From Chryseobacterium flavum (GTDB lineage: Bacteria > Bacteroidota > Bacteroidia > Flavobacteriales > Weeksellaceae): 64,000 nt of DNA. The notes under the pieces were generated by a model. It saw only the letters and a list, made by a program, of their open reading frames with translations, made no database searches and had not been told where the DNA came from. Location of the stretch: contig NZ_QNUE01000015.1 of NCBI RefSeq assembly GCF_003385595.1, positions 1 through 64,000 of the forward strand, read 5' to 3'. A program made the translations under genes and the position numbers. Numbering within the stretch: position 1 is the first letter of the stretch; each line of letters begins with the position of its first letter. This document shows positions 36,991 through 45,775 of this stretch, piece after piece.

Positions 36991-36998
36991 TACTTTTG
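36991..36998 (+). promoter_or_regulatory. pcm promoter, -7 element very close to the start codon
   Basis: TACTTTTG ends 4 nt before ATG 37003. The transcript would begin at or next to the start codon, suggesting a leaderless mRNA. Confidence 0.5.
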
Positions 36999-37002
36999 TC
37001 AA

Positions 37003-37653
37003 ATGCAGGATTCGTTTGTACATAAAGGAAAAAGAAAGATTTTGGTGGATTATCTACGGCAGAGAATTGGAATCTCGGATGAGAATGTACTTCGGGCAAT
37101 GAGTGAAGTACCGAGACACCTCTTTATCGAAAGTATTTTTGAAGATTTTGCTTATGAGGACCGGGCTTTTCCGATTCTGGCACATCAGACTATTTCCCAT
37201 CCTTCAACGGTAGCAGAACAGTCGGAGCTGTTACAGGTAAAGGCAGGGGAAAAAGTACTTGAGATAGGAACAGGTTGTGGTTACCAGACTGCTGTTTTAC
37301 TGGCAATGAAGGCTTTGGTATATACAGTGGAAAGACAAAAAGATCTTTTTGATTTTTCAAAGAAGAAGCTCAGAGAACTTCATCTGTATCCGAAATTCCA
37401 AAGCTTTGGGGATGGTTTTGCAGGGCTTCCGACATTTGCTCCCTTTGATAAAATCATTGTAACCTGCGGAGCCTCTACCTTACCGACAGAATTATTAAAA
37501 CAGCTGAATATAGGAGGGAAAATGGTCATCCCGCTGGGGCCGGTTGATGAGCAGGTTTTATTCAGATTCACAAAGCTGGGTCCTACTGAATTTGAAAAAG
37601 AAGAATTCGGAGCTTACAAATTTGTTCCAATGCTGGGAAGTACAAATCAATAA
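37003..37653 (+). CDS. pcm: Protein-L-isoaspartate O-methyltransferase
   Basis: This 216-aa cytosolic enzyme methylates isoaspartyl residues in damaged proteins with S-adenosylmethionine, starting their repair. Family features: VPRHLFIESIFEDFAYEDRA, the substrate-side motif AHQTISHPSTVAEQ and the SAM motif VLEIGTGCGYQTAVLL, then DKIIVTCGA and GGKMVIPLG. Length is typical. The start matches the usual N-terminus (MQDSFVHKGKR) despite lying very close to the promoter. Confidence 0.94.
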   Translation: MQDSFVHKGKRKILVDYLRQRIGISDENVLRAMSEVPRHLFIESIFEDFAYEDRAFPILAHQTISHPSTVAEQSELLQVKAGEKVLEIGTGCGYQTAVLLAMKALVYTVERQKDLFDFSKKKLRELHLYPKFQSFGDGFAGLPTFAPFDKIIVTCGASTLPTELLKQLNIGGKMVIPLGPVDEQVLFRFTKLGPTEFEKEEFGAYKFVPMLGSTNQ

Positions 37654-37878
37654 AATCTGTTTCATAAAGTTTTACACATAAGTCTCAGGCCTTACTGCTG
37701 GAAAATACTTTAAACTTAAGTAGTATGTAATTATGCCTTGCTCATAAAGATGTAGTTTTTATGATTTTAGTGTGGTGCATGGAATTAATAAATTTTATAT
37801 TTTTTAATAATTTTTTAGACCCGTTTCGGAACGGAAATTGGACTTCTTTAGAACCTAATCACTTAAATCTTAATTATT

Positions 37879-38142
37879 ATGGATACGAATAGATTCAAGG
37901 CATCACATGATTTCAGTAATGTTCAGAAGAATTTGCATAATAATCCCGGATATAGTGTAGAAAGCTATTCCCAACAGGTAAAGGATTATATCAATGAAAT
38001 GAAAGGTAAAAATCAGGAAGCCACCAAACAGGGATTTATGAGCCGCGCCCAGAAGTCAGCAAAAGACGTTTGGGAAGAGATTCAGGAAATGGCTTCAGAA
38101 GCCTGGGATAAGAATAAAAAACATTCAGATGAAAAAAAATAA
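37879..38142 (+). CDS. Small hydrophilic protein of unknown function
   Basis: This 87-aa soluble protein is rich in Lys, Gln, Asn and Glu and predicted helical (SYSQQVKDYINEMKGKNQEA). No family is recognised. A terminator follows and the 225-nt gap before it holds no other gene. It could be a stress-associated hydrophilic protein, judged only from composition. Confidence 0.65.
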   Translation: MDTNRFKASHDFSNVQKNLHNNPGYSVESYSQQVKDYINEMKGKNQEATKQGFMSRAQKSAKDVWEEIQEMASEAWDKNKKHSDEKK

Positions 38143-38161
38143 TTTTTAATATTAAAGTTAG

Positions 38162-38193
38162 AAACCTTGCTTTTTACAGAGCGAGGTTTTTTT
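38162..38193 (+). terminator. Terminator after the small hydrophilic protein gene
   Basis: 10-bp stem AAACCTTGCT/AGCGAGGTTT (one wobble) with an 8-nt loop and T7. Confidence 0.75.
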
Positions 38194-38209
38194 ATTAAAT
38201 GACGATAGA

Positions 38210-39193
38210 ATGAAAGTTTTTGTAAATAAAATGATTCCTGAAACCGGAATCAGGATGCTGGAACAGGAAGGGTTGGAAATATTTTTTCCGGAACAAGAAT
38301 TCCTGTCGCAGGAGAAATGGCTGGAATATTGTCAGAAGGCAGATGCTATATTAAGTGTAGGAACTGAGTTTAGATATGACCGCGCATTTTTTACGGCTTG
38401 TCCGGATCTTAAGGCTATTGCACTGTATTCAGTGGGATTTGATCATGTGGATATCAAAGAAGCAAACCGGAGGAATATTCCGGTTGGTAACACACCGGAT
38501 GTTTTGAGTAAAGCAACTTCAGATGTCGCTTTTTTATTGATGCAGTCAGTGGCACGAAGAGCAAGTTTTAATTTCCGGAAAGTAAAAGATGGAAACTGGG
38601 GAGCGTTTGATCCTTTACATGCTTTGGGACAAGAACTTTACGGAAAAACGCTGGGGATTTTTGGTTTGGGAAGAATAGGTTTTGAAATGGCGAAAAAATC
38701 TCAGAAAGCCTTTGATATGAAGATCCTGTATCATAACCGTCATTGGAATGAAGATGCAGAAAAGGAGCTGAATGCGAAGTTTGTTTCATTTGAAGAACTG
38801 ATCGGAAGTTCAGATGTTTTGAGTGTGCATGCCAATTTCACTCCTAAACATGAGGATCTTTTTAACCGTTCTGTATTTGAAAAGATGAAAGCCAATGCTA
38901 TTTTTATCAATACGGCAAGAGGAGGTTTCCATAATGAAAAAGACCTGTATGAAGCATTAACCTCAGAACAGATCTGGGGAGCAGGTCTGGATGTTACCAA
39001 TCCTGAGCCGATGTCTGAAGAAAATCCGCTTCTGGAACTTTCAAAGGTTTGTGTATTACCACATATTGGTTCGGCAACTGTTGAAGCCAGAAACGGAATG
39101 GCAAAACTAGCTGCAGAAAATATTATTGCAGTTTCAAAAGGCATGAAAATGCTGCATTGTGCCAATCCTGAGGTATATTCCGGACATGAATAG
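38210..39193 (+). CDS. D-2-hydroxyacid dehydrogenase (glyoxylate/hydroxypyruvate reductase-like)
   Basis: This 327-aa protein has NAD-binding motif LGIFGLGRIGFEMAKK and the family signatures LKAIALYSVGFDHVDI (with the substrate-side Arg/Gly region), FINTARGGFHNEKDLYEAL (catalytic Arg) and GLDVTNPEPM, ending with PHIGSATVEAR (catalytic His). It reduces a 2-keto acid to a D-2-hydroxy acid; glyoxylate or hydroxypyruvate is likely but not certain. Confidence 0.88.
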   Translation: MKVFVNKMIPETGIRMLEQEGLEIFFPEQEFLSQEKWLEYCQKADAILSVGTEFRYDRAFFTACPDLKAIALYSVGFDHVDIKEANRRNIPVGNTPDVLSKATSDVAFLLMQSVARRASFNFRKVKDGNWGAFDPLHALGQELYGKTLGIFGLGRIGFEMAKKSQKAFDMKILYHNRHWNEDAEKELNAKFVSFEELIGSSDVLSVHANFTPKHEDLFNRSVFEKMKANAIFINTARGGFHNEKDLYEALTSEQIWGAGLDVTNPEPMSEENPLLELSKVCVLPHIGSATVEARNGMAKLAAENIIAVSKGMKMLHCANPEVYSGHE

Positions 39194-39245
39194 CAACTTG
39201 GAATTATTTTTGTTCTTATTCTGTAAATCTTAAACCTAAAATATT

Positions 39246-39539
39246 ATGGCACCGGAAAACAATATTAATGAACAGAACAGAAGGTTGGAACGCATGGATT
39301 ATGATCCTAACGAAGATATATTCAAAAGGGAAAAGCATATACCGCTGGACGGAGACGGCAATCCTGTTTTTGATGCAGACAATGATGAGGATAAATTAGA
39401 TAAAGGACTGGATATCCCCGGAGCGGAAGATGATGACGAAATGGAAGAAATAGGGGAGGAAGATGAAGAAAACAATTACTGGAGCCTCAGTGACAATGAA
39501 GATGACCACGAAGAGGAAAATGATGATGTGCTCACATAA
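39246..39539 (+). CDS. Small, highly acidic protein of unknown function
   Basis: This 97-aa protein has a mixed N-terminal half (PNEDIFKREKHIPLDGDGNP) and an extremely acidic C-terminal half (DDDEMEEIGEEDEEN). It is probably disordered. It lies 52 nt after the dehydrogenase and before a terminator. A second acidic small protein occurs at 30840-31079 but the sequences are not similar. Confidence 0.65.
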   Translation: MAPENNINEQNRRLERMDYDPNEDIFKREKHIPLDGDGNPVFDADNDEDKLDKGLDIPGAEDDDEMEEIGEEDEENNYWSLSDNEDDHEEENDDVLT

Positions 39540-39555
39540 CTTTGCTAATATACTG

Positions 39556-39585
39556 GCCTTGCTGATTTTCAGTAAGGCTTTTTTT
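39556..39585 (+). terminator. Terminator after the acidic protein gene
   Basis: 9-bp stem GCCTTGCTG/CAGTAAGGC (one wobble), loop ATTTT, T8 tail. Confidence 0.8.
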
Positions 39586-39776
39586 ATACTGAACAGATTT
39601 CTTCAGGAGAAATTTTTGGTAATATTTTTTACAGTATTGAATATCCGGGCTGCCATAGGTATACAAACCTGATATGTTCCCATAAGTCAATTTTCCTCTT
39701 TCACTTGCCTATATTTTCCAATTTGAATATCTTTAAAACTTCAAACATTGTTTAAATATAGAACTTTAAATAACAT

Positions 39777-41762
39777 ATGACTTTTCAGGAACAGATACAG
39801 CAGGGTATACCTCACCAGTTGCCACAGGCAAAACCATATGAAACCAATATTAACCATGCTCCGAAGCGTAAAGAGATTTTAGGGGAAGAAGAAAAAAAAC
39901 TGGCATTAAAGAATGCTTTACGTTATTTTGATCCTCAGTTTCATGCAGCTTTAATTCCTGAGTTTAAGAAAGAGCTTGAAGATTACGGAAGGATTTATAT
40001 GTATCGTTTTCGTCCAGATTATGAAATGAAGGCCAGACCAATTACAGACTATCCCGGAAAATCAGAGCAGGCCAAAGCTATCATGCTGATGATTCAGAAT
40101 AACCTGGATTATGCTGTAGCACAGCATCCGCATGAGCTGATCACTTACGGTGGGAATGGTGCAGTGTTTTCCAACTGGGCGCAGTATCTTTTGACCATGA
40201 AATACTTATCAGAAATGACTGATGAGCAGACGCTGGTGATGTATTCAGGACATCCTATGGGATTGTTTCCGTCTCACAAAGATGCCCCGAGAGTGGTGGT
40301 AACTAACGGGATGATGATTCCAAACTATTCCAAACCTGATGACTGGGAAAAATTCAATGCACTTGGGGTGACCCAATATGGGCAGATGACGGCAGGAAGC
40401 TATATGTATATTGGTCCTCAGGGAATTGTTCATGGAACTACGATTACGGTACTGAATGCTTTCAGAAAAATAAAAAAAGAACCAAAAGGCGGACTTTTTG
40501 TAACTTCCGGATTGGGTGGGATGAGCGGTGCCCAGCCTAAAGCAGGGAATATCGCAGGTTGTGTTACCGTATGTGCGGAGGTGAATCCGAAGATCACCAA
40601 AATCCGTCATGAACAGAAGTGGGTTAATGAGATCCATGAAGATCTTGATGAGTTGGTGAAAAGAGTAAGAGAGGCTCAGCAGAACAACGAAACCGTTTCG
40701 CTGGCTTATCTTGGAAATATAGTTGAAGTGTGGGAGAAATTTGATGAAGAAGACTTGAGAATTGATATCGGTTCAGATCAGACTTCCCTTCATAATCCAT
40801 GGGCGGGAGGATATTATCCGGTAGGACAGAGTTTTGAGGAATCAAACAGAATGATGGCGGAAGATCCCGAGCTGTTCAGGGAGAAAGTACAGGAAACTTT
40901 AAGAAGACATGCTGCGGCCATTAACAAACATACCAGAAAAGGAACCTATTTCTTTGACTATGGAAATGCCTTCTTACTGGAAGCTTCCAGAGCCGGAGCA
41001 GATGTGATGGCAGAGAACCCGACATTGGGCAGAGAATTCAAATATCCGAGTTATGTTCAGGACATTATGGGACCTATGTGTTTTGATTATGGATTCGGGC
41101 CGTTCCGTTGGGTATGTACAAGCGGAAAACCGGAAGACCTTCAGAAAACTGATGATATCGCATGCGCAGTACTGGAAGAAATGATCAAAAACTCTCCGGA
41201 AGAGATTCAGCAGCAAATGAAAGACAATATCCGGTGGATCAAAGGGGCACAGGAAAATAAGCTGGTTGTGGGATCACAGGCCAGGATCCTGTATGCAGAT
41301 GCAGAAGGAAGAATGAAAATAGCGGAAGCCTTTAATAAGGCCATTAATAACGGTGAAATCGGACCAGTTGTATTGGGGAGAGATCATCACGATGTTTCAG
41401 GAACAGATTCACCTTACAGGGAAACCTCCAATATTTATGACGGTTCCAGATTTACTGCAGATATGGCAATTCACAATGTAATTGGTGACAGTTTCCGTGG
41501 AGCAACCTGGGTGTCTATTCATAACGGAGGCGGTGTTGGCTGGGGAGAAGTAATTAATGGTGGCTTCGGGATGCTGCTTGATGGAAGTGATGATGCAGAC
41601 CGGAGATTGAAATCCATGCTGTTCTGGGATGTGAACAACGGAATCTCAAGAAGGAGCTGGGCCAGAAATGAAGGCGCTATTTTCGCCATTAAAAGGGCTA
41701 TGGAAGCAGAGCCTAAGTTAAAGGTAACCCTTCCAAACCTGGTAGATGAAAATTTATTATAA
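39777..41762 (+). CDS. hutU: Urocanate hydratase
   Basis: This 661-aa NAD-dependent enzyme converts urocanate to imidazolone propionate in histidine degradation. Features: LITYGGNGAVFSNWAQYLL near residue 120, HPMGLFPS, the tightly bound NAD site GLGGMSGAQPKAGNIAGC near 245, SLHNPWAGGYYPVG and a Gly-rich C-terminal stretch VSIHNGGGVGWGEVINGG. The size fits the longer Bacteroidota form. No other hut genes are in the window. A Crp/Fnr-like gene follows 14 nt downstream, probably in the same transcript. Confidence 0.95.
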   Translation: MTFQEQIQQGIPHQLPQAKPYETNINHAPKRKEILGEEEKKLALKNALRYFDPQFHAALIPEFKKELEDYGRIYMYRFRPDYEMKARPITDYPGKSEQAKAIMLMIQNNLDYAVAQHPHELITYGGNGAVFSNWAQYLLTMKYLSEMTDEQTLVMYSGHPMGLFPSHKDAPRVVVTNGMMIPNYSKPDDWEKFNALGVTQYGQMTAGSYMYIGPQGIVHGTTITVLNAFRKIKKEPKGGLFVTSGLGGMSGAQPKAGNIAGCVTVCAEVNPKITKIRHEQKWVNEIHEDLDELVKRVREAQQNNETVSLAYLGNIVEVWEKFDEEDLRIDIGSDQTSLHNPWAGGYYPVGQSFEESNRMMAEDPELFREKVQETLRRHAAAINKHTRKGTYFFDYGNAFLLEASRAGADVMAENPTLGREFKYPSYVQDIMGPMCFDYGFGPFRWVCTSGKPEDLQKTDDIACAVLEEMIKNSPEEIQQQMKDNIRWIKGAQENKLVVGSQARILYADAEGRMKIAEAFNKAINNGEIGPVVLGRDHHDVSGTDSPYRETSNIYDGSRFTADMAIHNVIGDSFRGATWVSIHNGGGVGWGEVINGGFGMLLDGSDDADRRLKSMLFWDVNNGISRRSWARNEGAIFAIKRAMEAEPKLKVTLPNLVDENLL

Positions 41763-41776
41763 ATAAAAAGACAGCC

Positions 41777-42319
41777 ATGGCAGGAATCAACAAAAAACTG
41801 TTTTCACACCTTAATGTTGAGGATAATGATCCTGTCTGGGAAAAGTTTTCCCGGGTTGAATTTTCAAAAAAAAATATATTTACGGACAATAGAGCCTATC
41901 TTGTTGAAGATGGGCTCATCCGTAAATATTATATCCATACGACACCGGATATTGATACGGAAATTTCTGCAGATTTTTATTTTCCCGGAGATATCTTTAC
42001 AGTAGGTGAAAATGGCTCTGACGGGATCTATGAATCCCTGAACAGCGGCCTGGCCTGGGAAATCACCCTGGAGGAGGTTAAAGAAATGTTTACCGTCAAT
42101 CCTCAATGCCGTTTTGTACAGAATTACTATCTGAGCAGAAAACTAAGTGCAGCCATGAAACGCGAAATGCTGCTTCTTAAAAATACGCCGCAGGATCTTT
42201 ACGAATATCTGCTCAGGAACAAACCTCATTTTATTCAGAATATTCCGCTAAAATACCTGGCTTCTTATATCGGGATTACTCCGATCTCTTTAAGCAGAAT
42301 CAGAAAAAGGATTTTGTAA
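41777..42319 (+). CDS. Crp/Fnr-superfamily regulator-like protein
   Basis: This 180-aa protein has a cyclic-nucleotide-binding-like beta roll (AYLVEDGLIRKYYI, DFYFPGDIFTVGEN) and a short C-terminal helix-turn-helix (IPLKYLASYIGITPISLSRI). It resembles the Bacteroidota subgroup that ends right after the recognition helix. Its position behind hutU suggests co-expression, possibly feedback on histidine use; this is inference. Confidence 0.85.
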   Translation: MAGINKKLFSHLNVEDNDPVWEKFSRVEFSKKNIFTDNRAYLVEDGLIRKYYIHTTPDIDTEISADFYFPGDIFTVGENGSDGIYESLNSGLAWEITLEEVKEMFTVNPQCRFVQNYYLSRKLSAAMKREMLLLKNTPQDLYEYLLRNKPHFIQNIPLKYLASYIGITPISLSRIRKRIL

Positions 42320-42479
42320 GCTGTAAGTTTGAAGATGAGGAAAAGAAGTTACGGCCACTTTAAAATAAAGCTTTGCGTTTAAATTAACTTCCATCTTCAT
42401 TTCTCTATCTGTCTGAATTAATTAACTTTTGTTTATTGTTTGGCCTTCCGTAAGTTTTTTCCTTTGCTGAAAAAAGAAT

Positions 42480-43241
42480 ATGGAAATACAAAAACTAAAC
42501 TGGGCAGGAATCAGAATTACATCACATGGTAAAACCATTTTAATAGATGCTGTTGAAGATTTTTCTTATTACAAACCTGTTTTGGGAGATGCTGTTGAAG
42601 ATCTGGTCCGGTTTTCAGATGAGGTAAGGGCGGATTATATCCTGTTTACCCACATGCATCTGGACCACTTTGATAAAAGCATCATCAAGAAATGTCTAAA
42701 GGAAGACGGGAAACTGGTGGTATATTCCGGGCTGGAATCTTACGTAAAAAAGTTTGTGGAAAATGTGGATATGGTTGTTCTTGACCTGAATGAAACATTT
42801 ACGGAAAATCAAATTACCTTTAAACCTGTTTTTGCGATGGATGGAGTAGGAGAAATACAGTCCTCATGGATTGTATCAGACGGAATAACGAAAATCTTTC
42901 ATGGTGGAGATACCATCTGGCATAATCAGTTCTGGAATCTGGGTAAAGAAAATGAACCGATAGATTATGCTTTTTTACCGGCAAACGGAGTGGTGGTTAA
43001 TTTTGAAATTATAGGTCTGGAGTACAGCCCCGTTCCGGCTTCCCTTAGCTTGAAAGAAGCTTTTGCAGCAGCCCGCTTACTGCACGCCAGAAAGTTGGTG
43101 CCTATTCATTACGGATTATTTGCACATGAAAAATGTTATATTCCTCAATTGTTTGACGACCATGATCTGAAACATTTGTCGGAGGAAATAGGGCAGGAGT
43201 ATATGATTTTGAAGGACGGAGCGGTGTTGATGGAGGTTTAA
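42480..43241 (+). CDS. Metallo-beta-lactamase-fold hydrolase (UlaG-like)
   Basis: This 253-aa cytosolic protein has the metal motif FTHMHLDHFD (His58, His60, Asp62, His63), FHGGDTIWHNQFW with a later metal-ligand Asp, and VPIHYGLFAHE with the C-terminal ligand. These place it in the UlaG/RNase-Z-like branch. The substrate is unknown. It is not a beta-lactamase by itself. Confidence 0.85.
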   Translation: MEIQKLNWAGIRITSHGKTILIDAVEDFSYYKPVLGDAVEDLVRFSDEVRADYILFTHMHLDHFDKSIIKKCLKEDGKLVVYSGLESYVKKFVENVDMVVLDLNETFTENQITFKPVFAMDGVGEIQSSWIVSDGITKIFHGGDTIWHNQFWNLGKENEPIDYAFLPANGVVVNFEIIGLEYSPVPASLSLKEAFAAARLLHARKLVPIHYGLFAHEKCYIPQLFDDHDLKHLSEEIGQEYMILKDGAVLMEV

Positions 43242-43287
43242 ATTATGGGACTGGGAGGATTAGAAAAACATTTAAAAAATCAATAAT

Positions 43288-43310
43288 AACGGGCCTGGCC
43301 CGTTTTCTTT
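43288..43310 (+). terminator. Terminator after the UlaG-like gene
   Basis: Stem AACGGGC/GCCCGTT with loop CTG followed by TTCTTTT. Confidence 0.65.
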
Positions 43311-43410
43311 TGAGATTGATTTCTGGCGAAATTTACAGTTCCTGTGAAACATTAAAACAACTTTGAAACCTTCTTATTTTTTAATAAATTGTACCTATAT
43401 TTTATAAGAT

Positions 43411-43956
43411 ATGCTGCCATACGAATCTTTAGAAAAATTTATAGGAATCAGTACAACCATTACGATAAAGCGGAATGATCATTTTGTGAAAGAGGATGAT
43501 ATCTGCAGGTATATTGGCATTGTAAAAAGTGGTACTCTATATTCTTATTTTGAAGATTCTGATGCTAATATGCTGGTAAATGAATTGTATAGTAAGCAAT
43601 CTGTTATCACGTCTTATAGAAGTTTTTTAAATGAAATTCCTTCCCCGGCCTATATAAAGGCCTATTCAGATTCGGAAATTTATGCAATCGAAAAAAAAGT
43701 ATACAGAGAACTGATGCAGTATCAGGAATGGACTTTAGTGTTCAAAGAAATTTCAGATGAATTGTTTACCAATAAATGTTTTAAAGAAACATCATTGATT
43801 AAGTTAAAGGCGAGGGAACGTTATCTGGCATTGCTCCGCTGCAGACCTCATCTGGAACAGGATTTTCCTCAGCATCTTATAGCATCATATCTCAAAATTC
43901 GCCCTGAAACTTTATCCAGAATTAAAAGTGTTGATCTACATCAAGATCATAAATGA
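43411..43956 (+). CDS. Crp/Fnr-superfamily regulator-like protein
   Basis: This 181-aa protein has a cyclic-nucleotide-binding-like N-terminus (RYIGIVKSGTLYSYFED, QSVITSYRSFLNEIPSP) and a C-terminal helix-turn-helix (PQHLIASYLKIRPETLSRI). It is the same subtype as the gene at 41777 but clearly divergent. It is followed after 43 nt by the tautomerase and cupin genes, its likely neighbours in regulation. Confidence 0.87.
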   Translation: MLPYESLEKFIGISTTITIKRNDHFVKEDDICRYIGIVKSGTLYSYFEDSDANMLVNELYSKQSVITSYRSFLNEIPSPAYIKAYSDSEIYAIEKKVYRELMQYQEWTLVFKEISDELFTNKCFKETSLIKLKARERYLALLRCRPHLEQDFPQHLIASYLKIRPETLSRIKSVDLHQDHK

Positions 43957-43999
43957 TTTTTCTTGCTGATTTTTGTATTGTAACAAATAACAGAATACA

Positions 44000-44389
44000 A
44001 TGCCTTTAATCAGAATTACTTTATCAGAAAATTATTCTCAGGAAGAGTGCGGTAGAATTTCCCAGTCGGTTCATAGTGCAATGATTCAGGAATTTAATGT
44101 CCCGGAAGATGATTACTTTCACATTATTGAGCAGATAAGTCCGTCACGACTCTTTTTTCCCGATCAATATTTGGGTATGAAGCATGACGCAGGAATTTTA
44201 TTTATTCAGATCATTGCTTCTACCGGCAGGACCAGAGAACAAAAGCAGAAACTTTATAAAAGTATTGCGACAGAAATTTCGGCTTCTATCAACATAAATC
44301 CACAAAACATTATCATTACTCTACTGGAAAACTCCAAAGAAAACTGGTCATTTGGTAATGGCGAACTGCAAAACTTTAATCATATATAA
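44000..44389 (+). CDS. Tautomerase-superfamily protein
   Basis: This 129-aa protein begins MPLIRITLSENYSQEE; after removal of Met the N-terminal Pro is the superfamily's catalytic base. IIASTGRTREQKQKLYKSIA and INPQNIIITLLENSKENWSF match the longer (4-oxalocrotonate tautomerase-like, two-motif) group. The substrate is unknown. It ends 1 nt before the cupin start. Confidence 0.82.
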   Translation: MPLIRITLSENYSQEECGRISQSVHSAMIQEFNVPEDDYFHIIEQISPSRLFFPDQYLGMKHDAGILFIQIIASTGRTREQKQKLYKSIATEISASININPQNIIITLLENSKENWSFGNGELQNFNHI

Positions 44390-44390
44390 A

Positions 44391-44816
44391 ATGGTAGAGA
44401 TTGTAAATACAGAACAACTGCTGGAAAGCAGTACAGATGATCAGGTGATAAATCAAAAAGTGGTTTTTCTTACCGGGGATGATAATAATGCCTTTTTTAT
44501 GATAGAGCTGCAGCCCAATGAAATATTACCAGCCCATTATCATAAAGAAAAAATTGAGATCTATTATATTATGAAAGGGCAGGGAAGAATAACCACAGGA
44601 GAATTTAAAAATGAAAAAGTGCTGGATCCTTATGTCCAAAATGTAGAAGAAGGATATACATTTTCAATAAGCCCCAATATGGTGCACCAGATTATTAATA
44701 CAGGAACAAAACCCCTTTTGATTTTAGCTTCAGCCCCTAAAAGTCATGGCGGCGAAGATAGATATTTTGTAGAATTTGATTTCAACGGAGGAGATCTTCC
44801 GGTAGAAGCTGATTGA
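44391..44816 (+). CDS. Single-domain cupin protein
   Basis: This 141-aa protein shows cupin motif 1 around LPAHYHKEKIEIYYIMKGQG (two His, later Glu) and motif 2 around FSISPNMVHQIINTGTKPLL. The metal site looks complete, so a small-molecule dioxygenase, isomerase or binding role is possible. ATG 44391 directly follows the tautomerase stop; a longer frame overlapping that gene was rejected. Confidence 0.85.
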   Translation: MVEIVNTEQLLESSTDDQVINQKVVFLTGDDNNAFFMIELQPNEILPAHYHKEKIEIYYIMKGQGRITTGEFKNEKVLDPYVQNVEEGYTFSISPNMVHQIINTGTKPLLILASAPKSHGGEDRYFVEFDFNGGDLPVEAD

Positions 44817-44851
44817 TTTATACATCTCATCTGCCTGGATACCGGATAAAT

Positions 44852-44881
44852 AAAACAGAGCCTATTAATACGCTCTGTTTT
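44852..44881. terminator. Hairpin between convergent cupin and HAD genes
   Basis: 10-bp stem AAAACAGAGC/GCTCTGTTTT with a 10-nt loop; A- and T-flanks allow both directions. It overlaps the 3' end of the HAD gene. Confidence 0.65.
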
Positions 44882-45317
44882 CTATTATTTTCTTAATCTC
44901 GTGATCATCGTCTAAACCTCTGTATGGACTTGTTAAAACAACTCTGTCCCTGAGGTGTTTGGGCAGACCGTTTAAAGACTTGTCATCATCAATAATGATA
45001 ATTTCATTAACGTTATAATGTTTAAATTCTACCCATCTTTCAATTTCCTCCCGTCTTGATACGTTATATGAGTTTTCCGTTTCAATGATAGATATGGAAA
45101 TAAAATGAATACCCCTCTTTTCAAATATCTTCTCCCAATTGTTAATGGTGAACCTATGCCTGTGTGAAGTAGATAGAATAAATTCAGCATTATCAATAGA
45201 ATTTATGGCAGATACTGCTTTGTAAGCAAATCTGTAGAATCCGTCATCCTCCAGTTCTACTGTTTTATGAGGATTGGCATGAACCATTACACCATCAATA
45301 TCTAAAAATACTTTCAT
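44865..45317 (-). CDS. HAD-fold phosphatase-like protein
   Basis: This 150-aa protein has the HAD nucleophile motif VFLDIDGVM (Asp6, Asp8), motif II-like FILSTSHRHRF and the acidic motif EIIIIDDDKS. It resembles the compact HAD domains found in RNA-repair (Swiss Army Knife) contexts. It has no cap domain, which allows a large substrate such as nucleic acid or protein. It overlaps the ParB-like gene by 1 nt, so the two are translationally coupled and probably function together. Confidence 0.75.
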   Translation of the reverse strand: MKVFLDIDGVMVHANPHKTVELEDDGFYRFAYKAVSAINSIDNAEFILSTSHRHRFTINNWEKIFEKRGIHFISISIIETENSYNVSRREEIERWVEFKHYNVNEIIIIDDDKSLNGLPKHLRDRVVLTSPYRGLDDDHEIKKIIENRAY

Positions 45318-45775
45318 TATTTAGTATCCAAATCTTTTAAAAAATCATCATTACAGAATTTTCTTGTATCAGGCTGTGCCATATCCCAGTCAAATTCATA
45401 ATCTACAGAAAACTTTTTGATGTCCCTGTATGGAGGTTGATCACAATGGTTTTTACCCTGGGGGATAACCTCATATTCAAAGCCAGCCATTTCATAGGCT
45501 ATATACCGATGATTGCCATCAATAATTAAGTTCTCTTCAATATTAACTTTTATTCCTCCAAAATGATGTCCGTAACCAAGCTTTACCCTCCTGTATATTC
45601 TTTCTATAACATGTACACAAACCAGTTTTTGAACTGTTTGGTATTTATGATTACCATTAGCCAGAAAATCATCTAACTGCTTATGAAACTCCGGTTTTAC
45701 ATTATCATCTTTCTCAGATAATTTATTTTCATTAGTTATCAAGCCTATTCTTTTGATAAAAGTAAATATAACCAC
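45317..45775 (-). CDS. ParB/sulfiredoxin-fold-like protein
   Basis: This 152-aa protein contains LIIDGNHRYIAYEMAGFEYE (about residues 83-102), close to the DGNHR-AA motif of ParB/Srx-type nuclease or NTPase domains. There is no helix-turn-helix, so it is not a partition ParB. The C-terminus is acidic. The start is the GTG at 45775; no upstream ATG exists, so the first ~15 residues are uncertain. It forms a pair with the HAD protein, beside a 400-nt AT-rich gap. Confidence 0.65.
   Translation of the reverse strand: MVIFTFIKRIGLITNENKLSEKDDNVKPEFHKQLDDFLANGNHKYQTVQKLVCVHVIERIYRRVKLGYGHHFGGIKVNIEENLIIDGNHRYIAYEMAGFEYEVIPQGKNHCDQPPYRDIKKFSVDYEFDWDMAQPDTRKFCNDDFLKDLDTK

Noticed and set aside
42480..43241. 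Calling the MBL-fold protein a carbapenemase
   Set aside because: Motif layout (THMHLDH, UlaG-like C-terminus) and lack of a signal peptide fit a cytosolic hydrolase, not a class B beta-lactamase.
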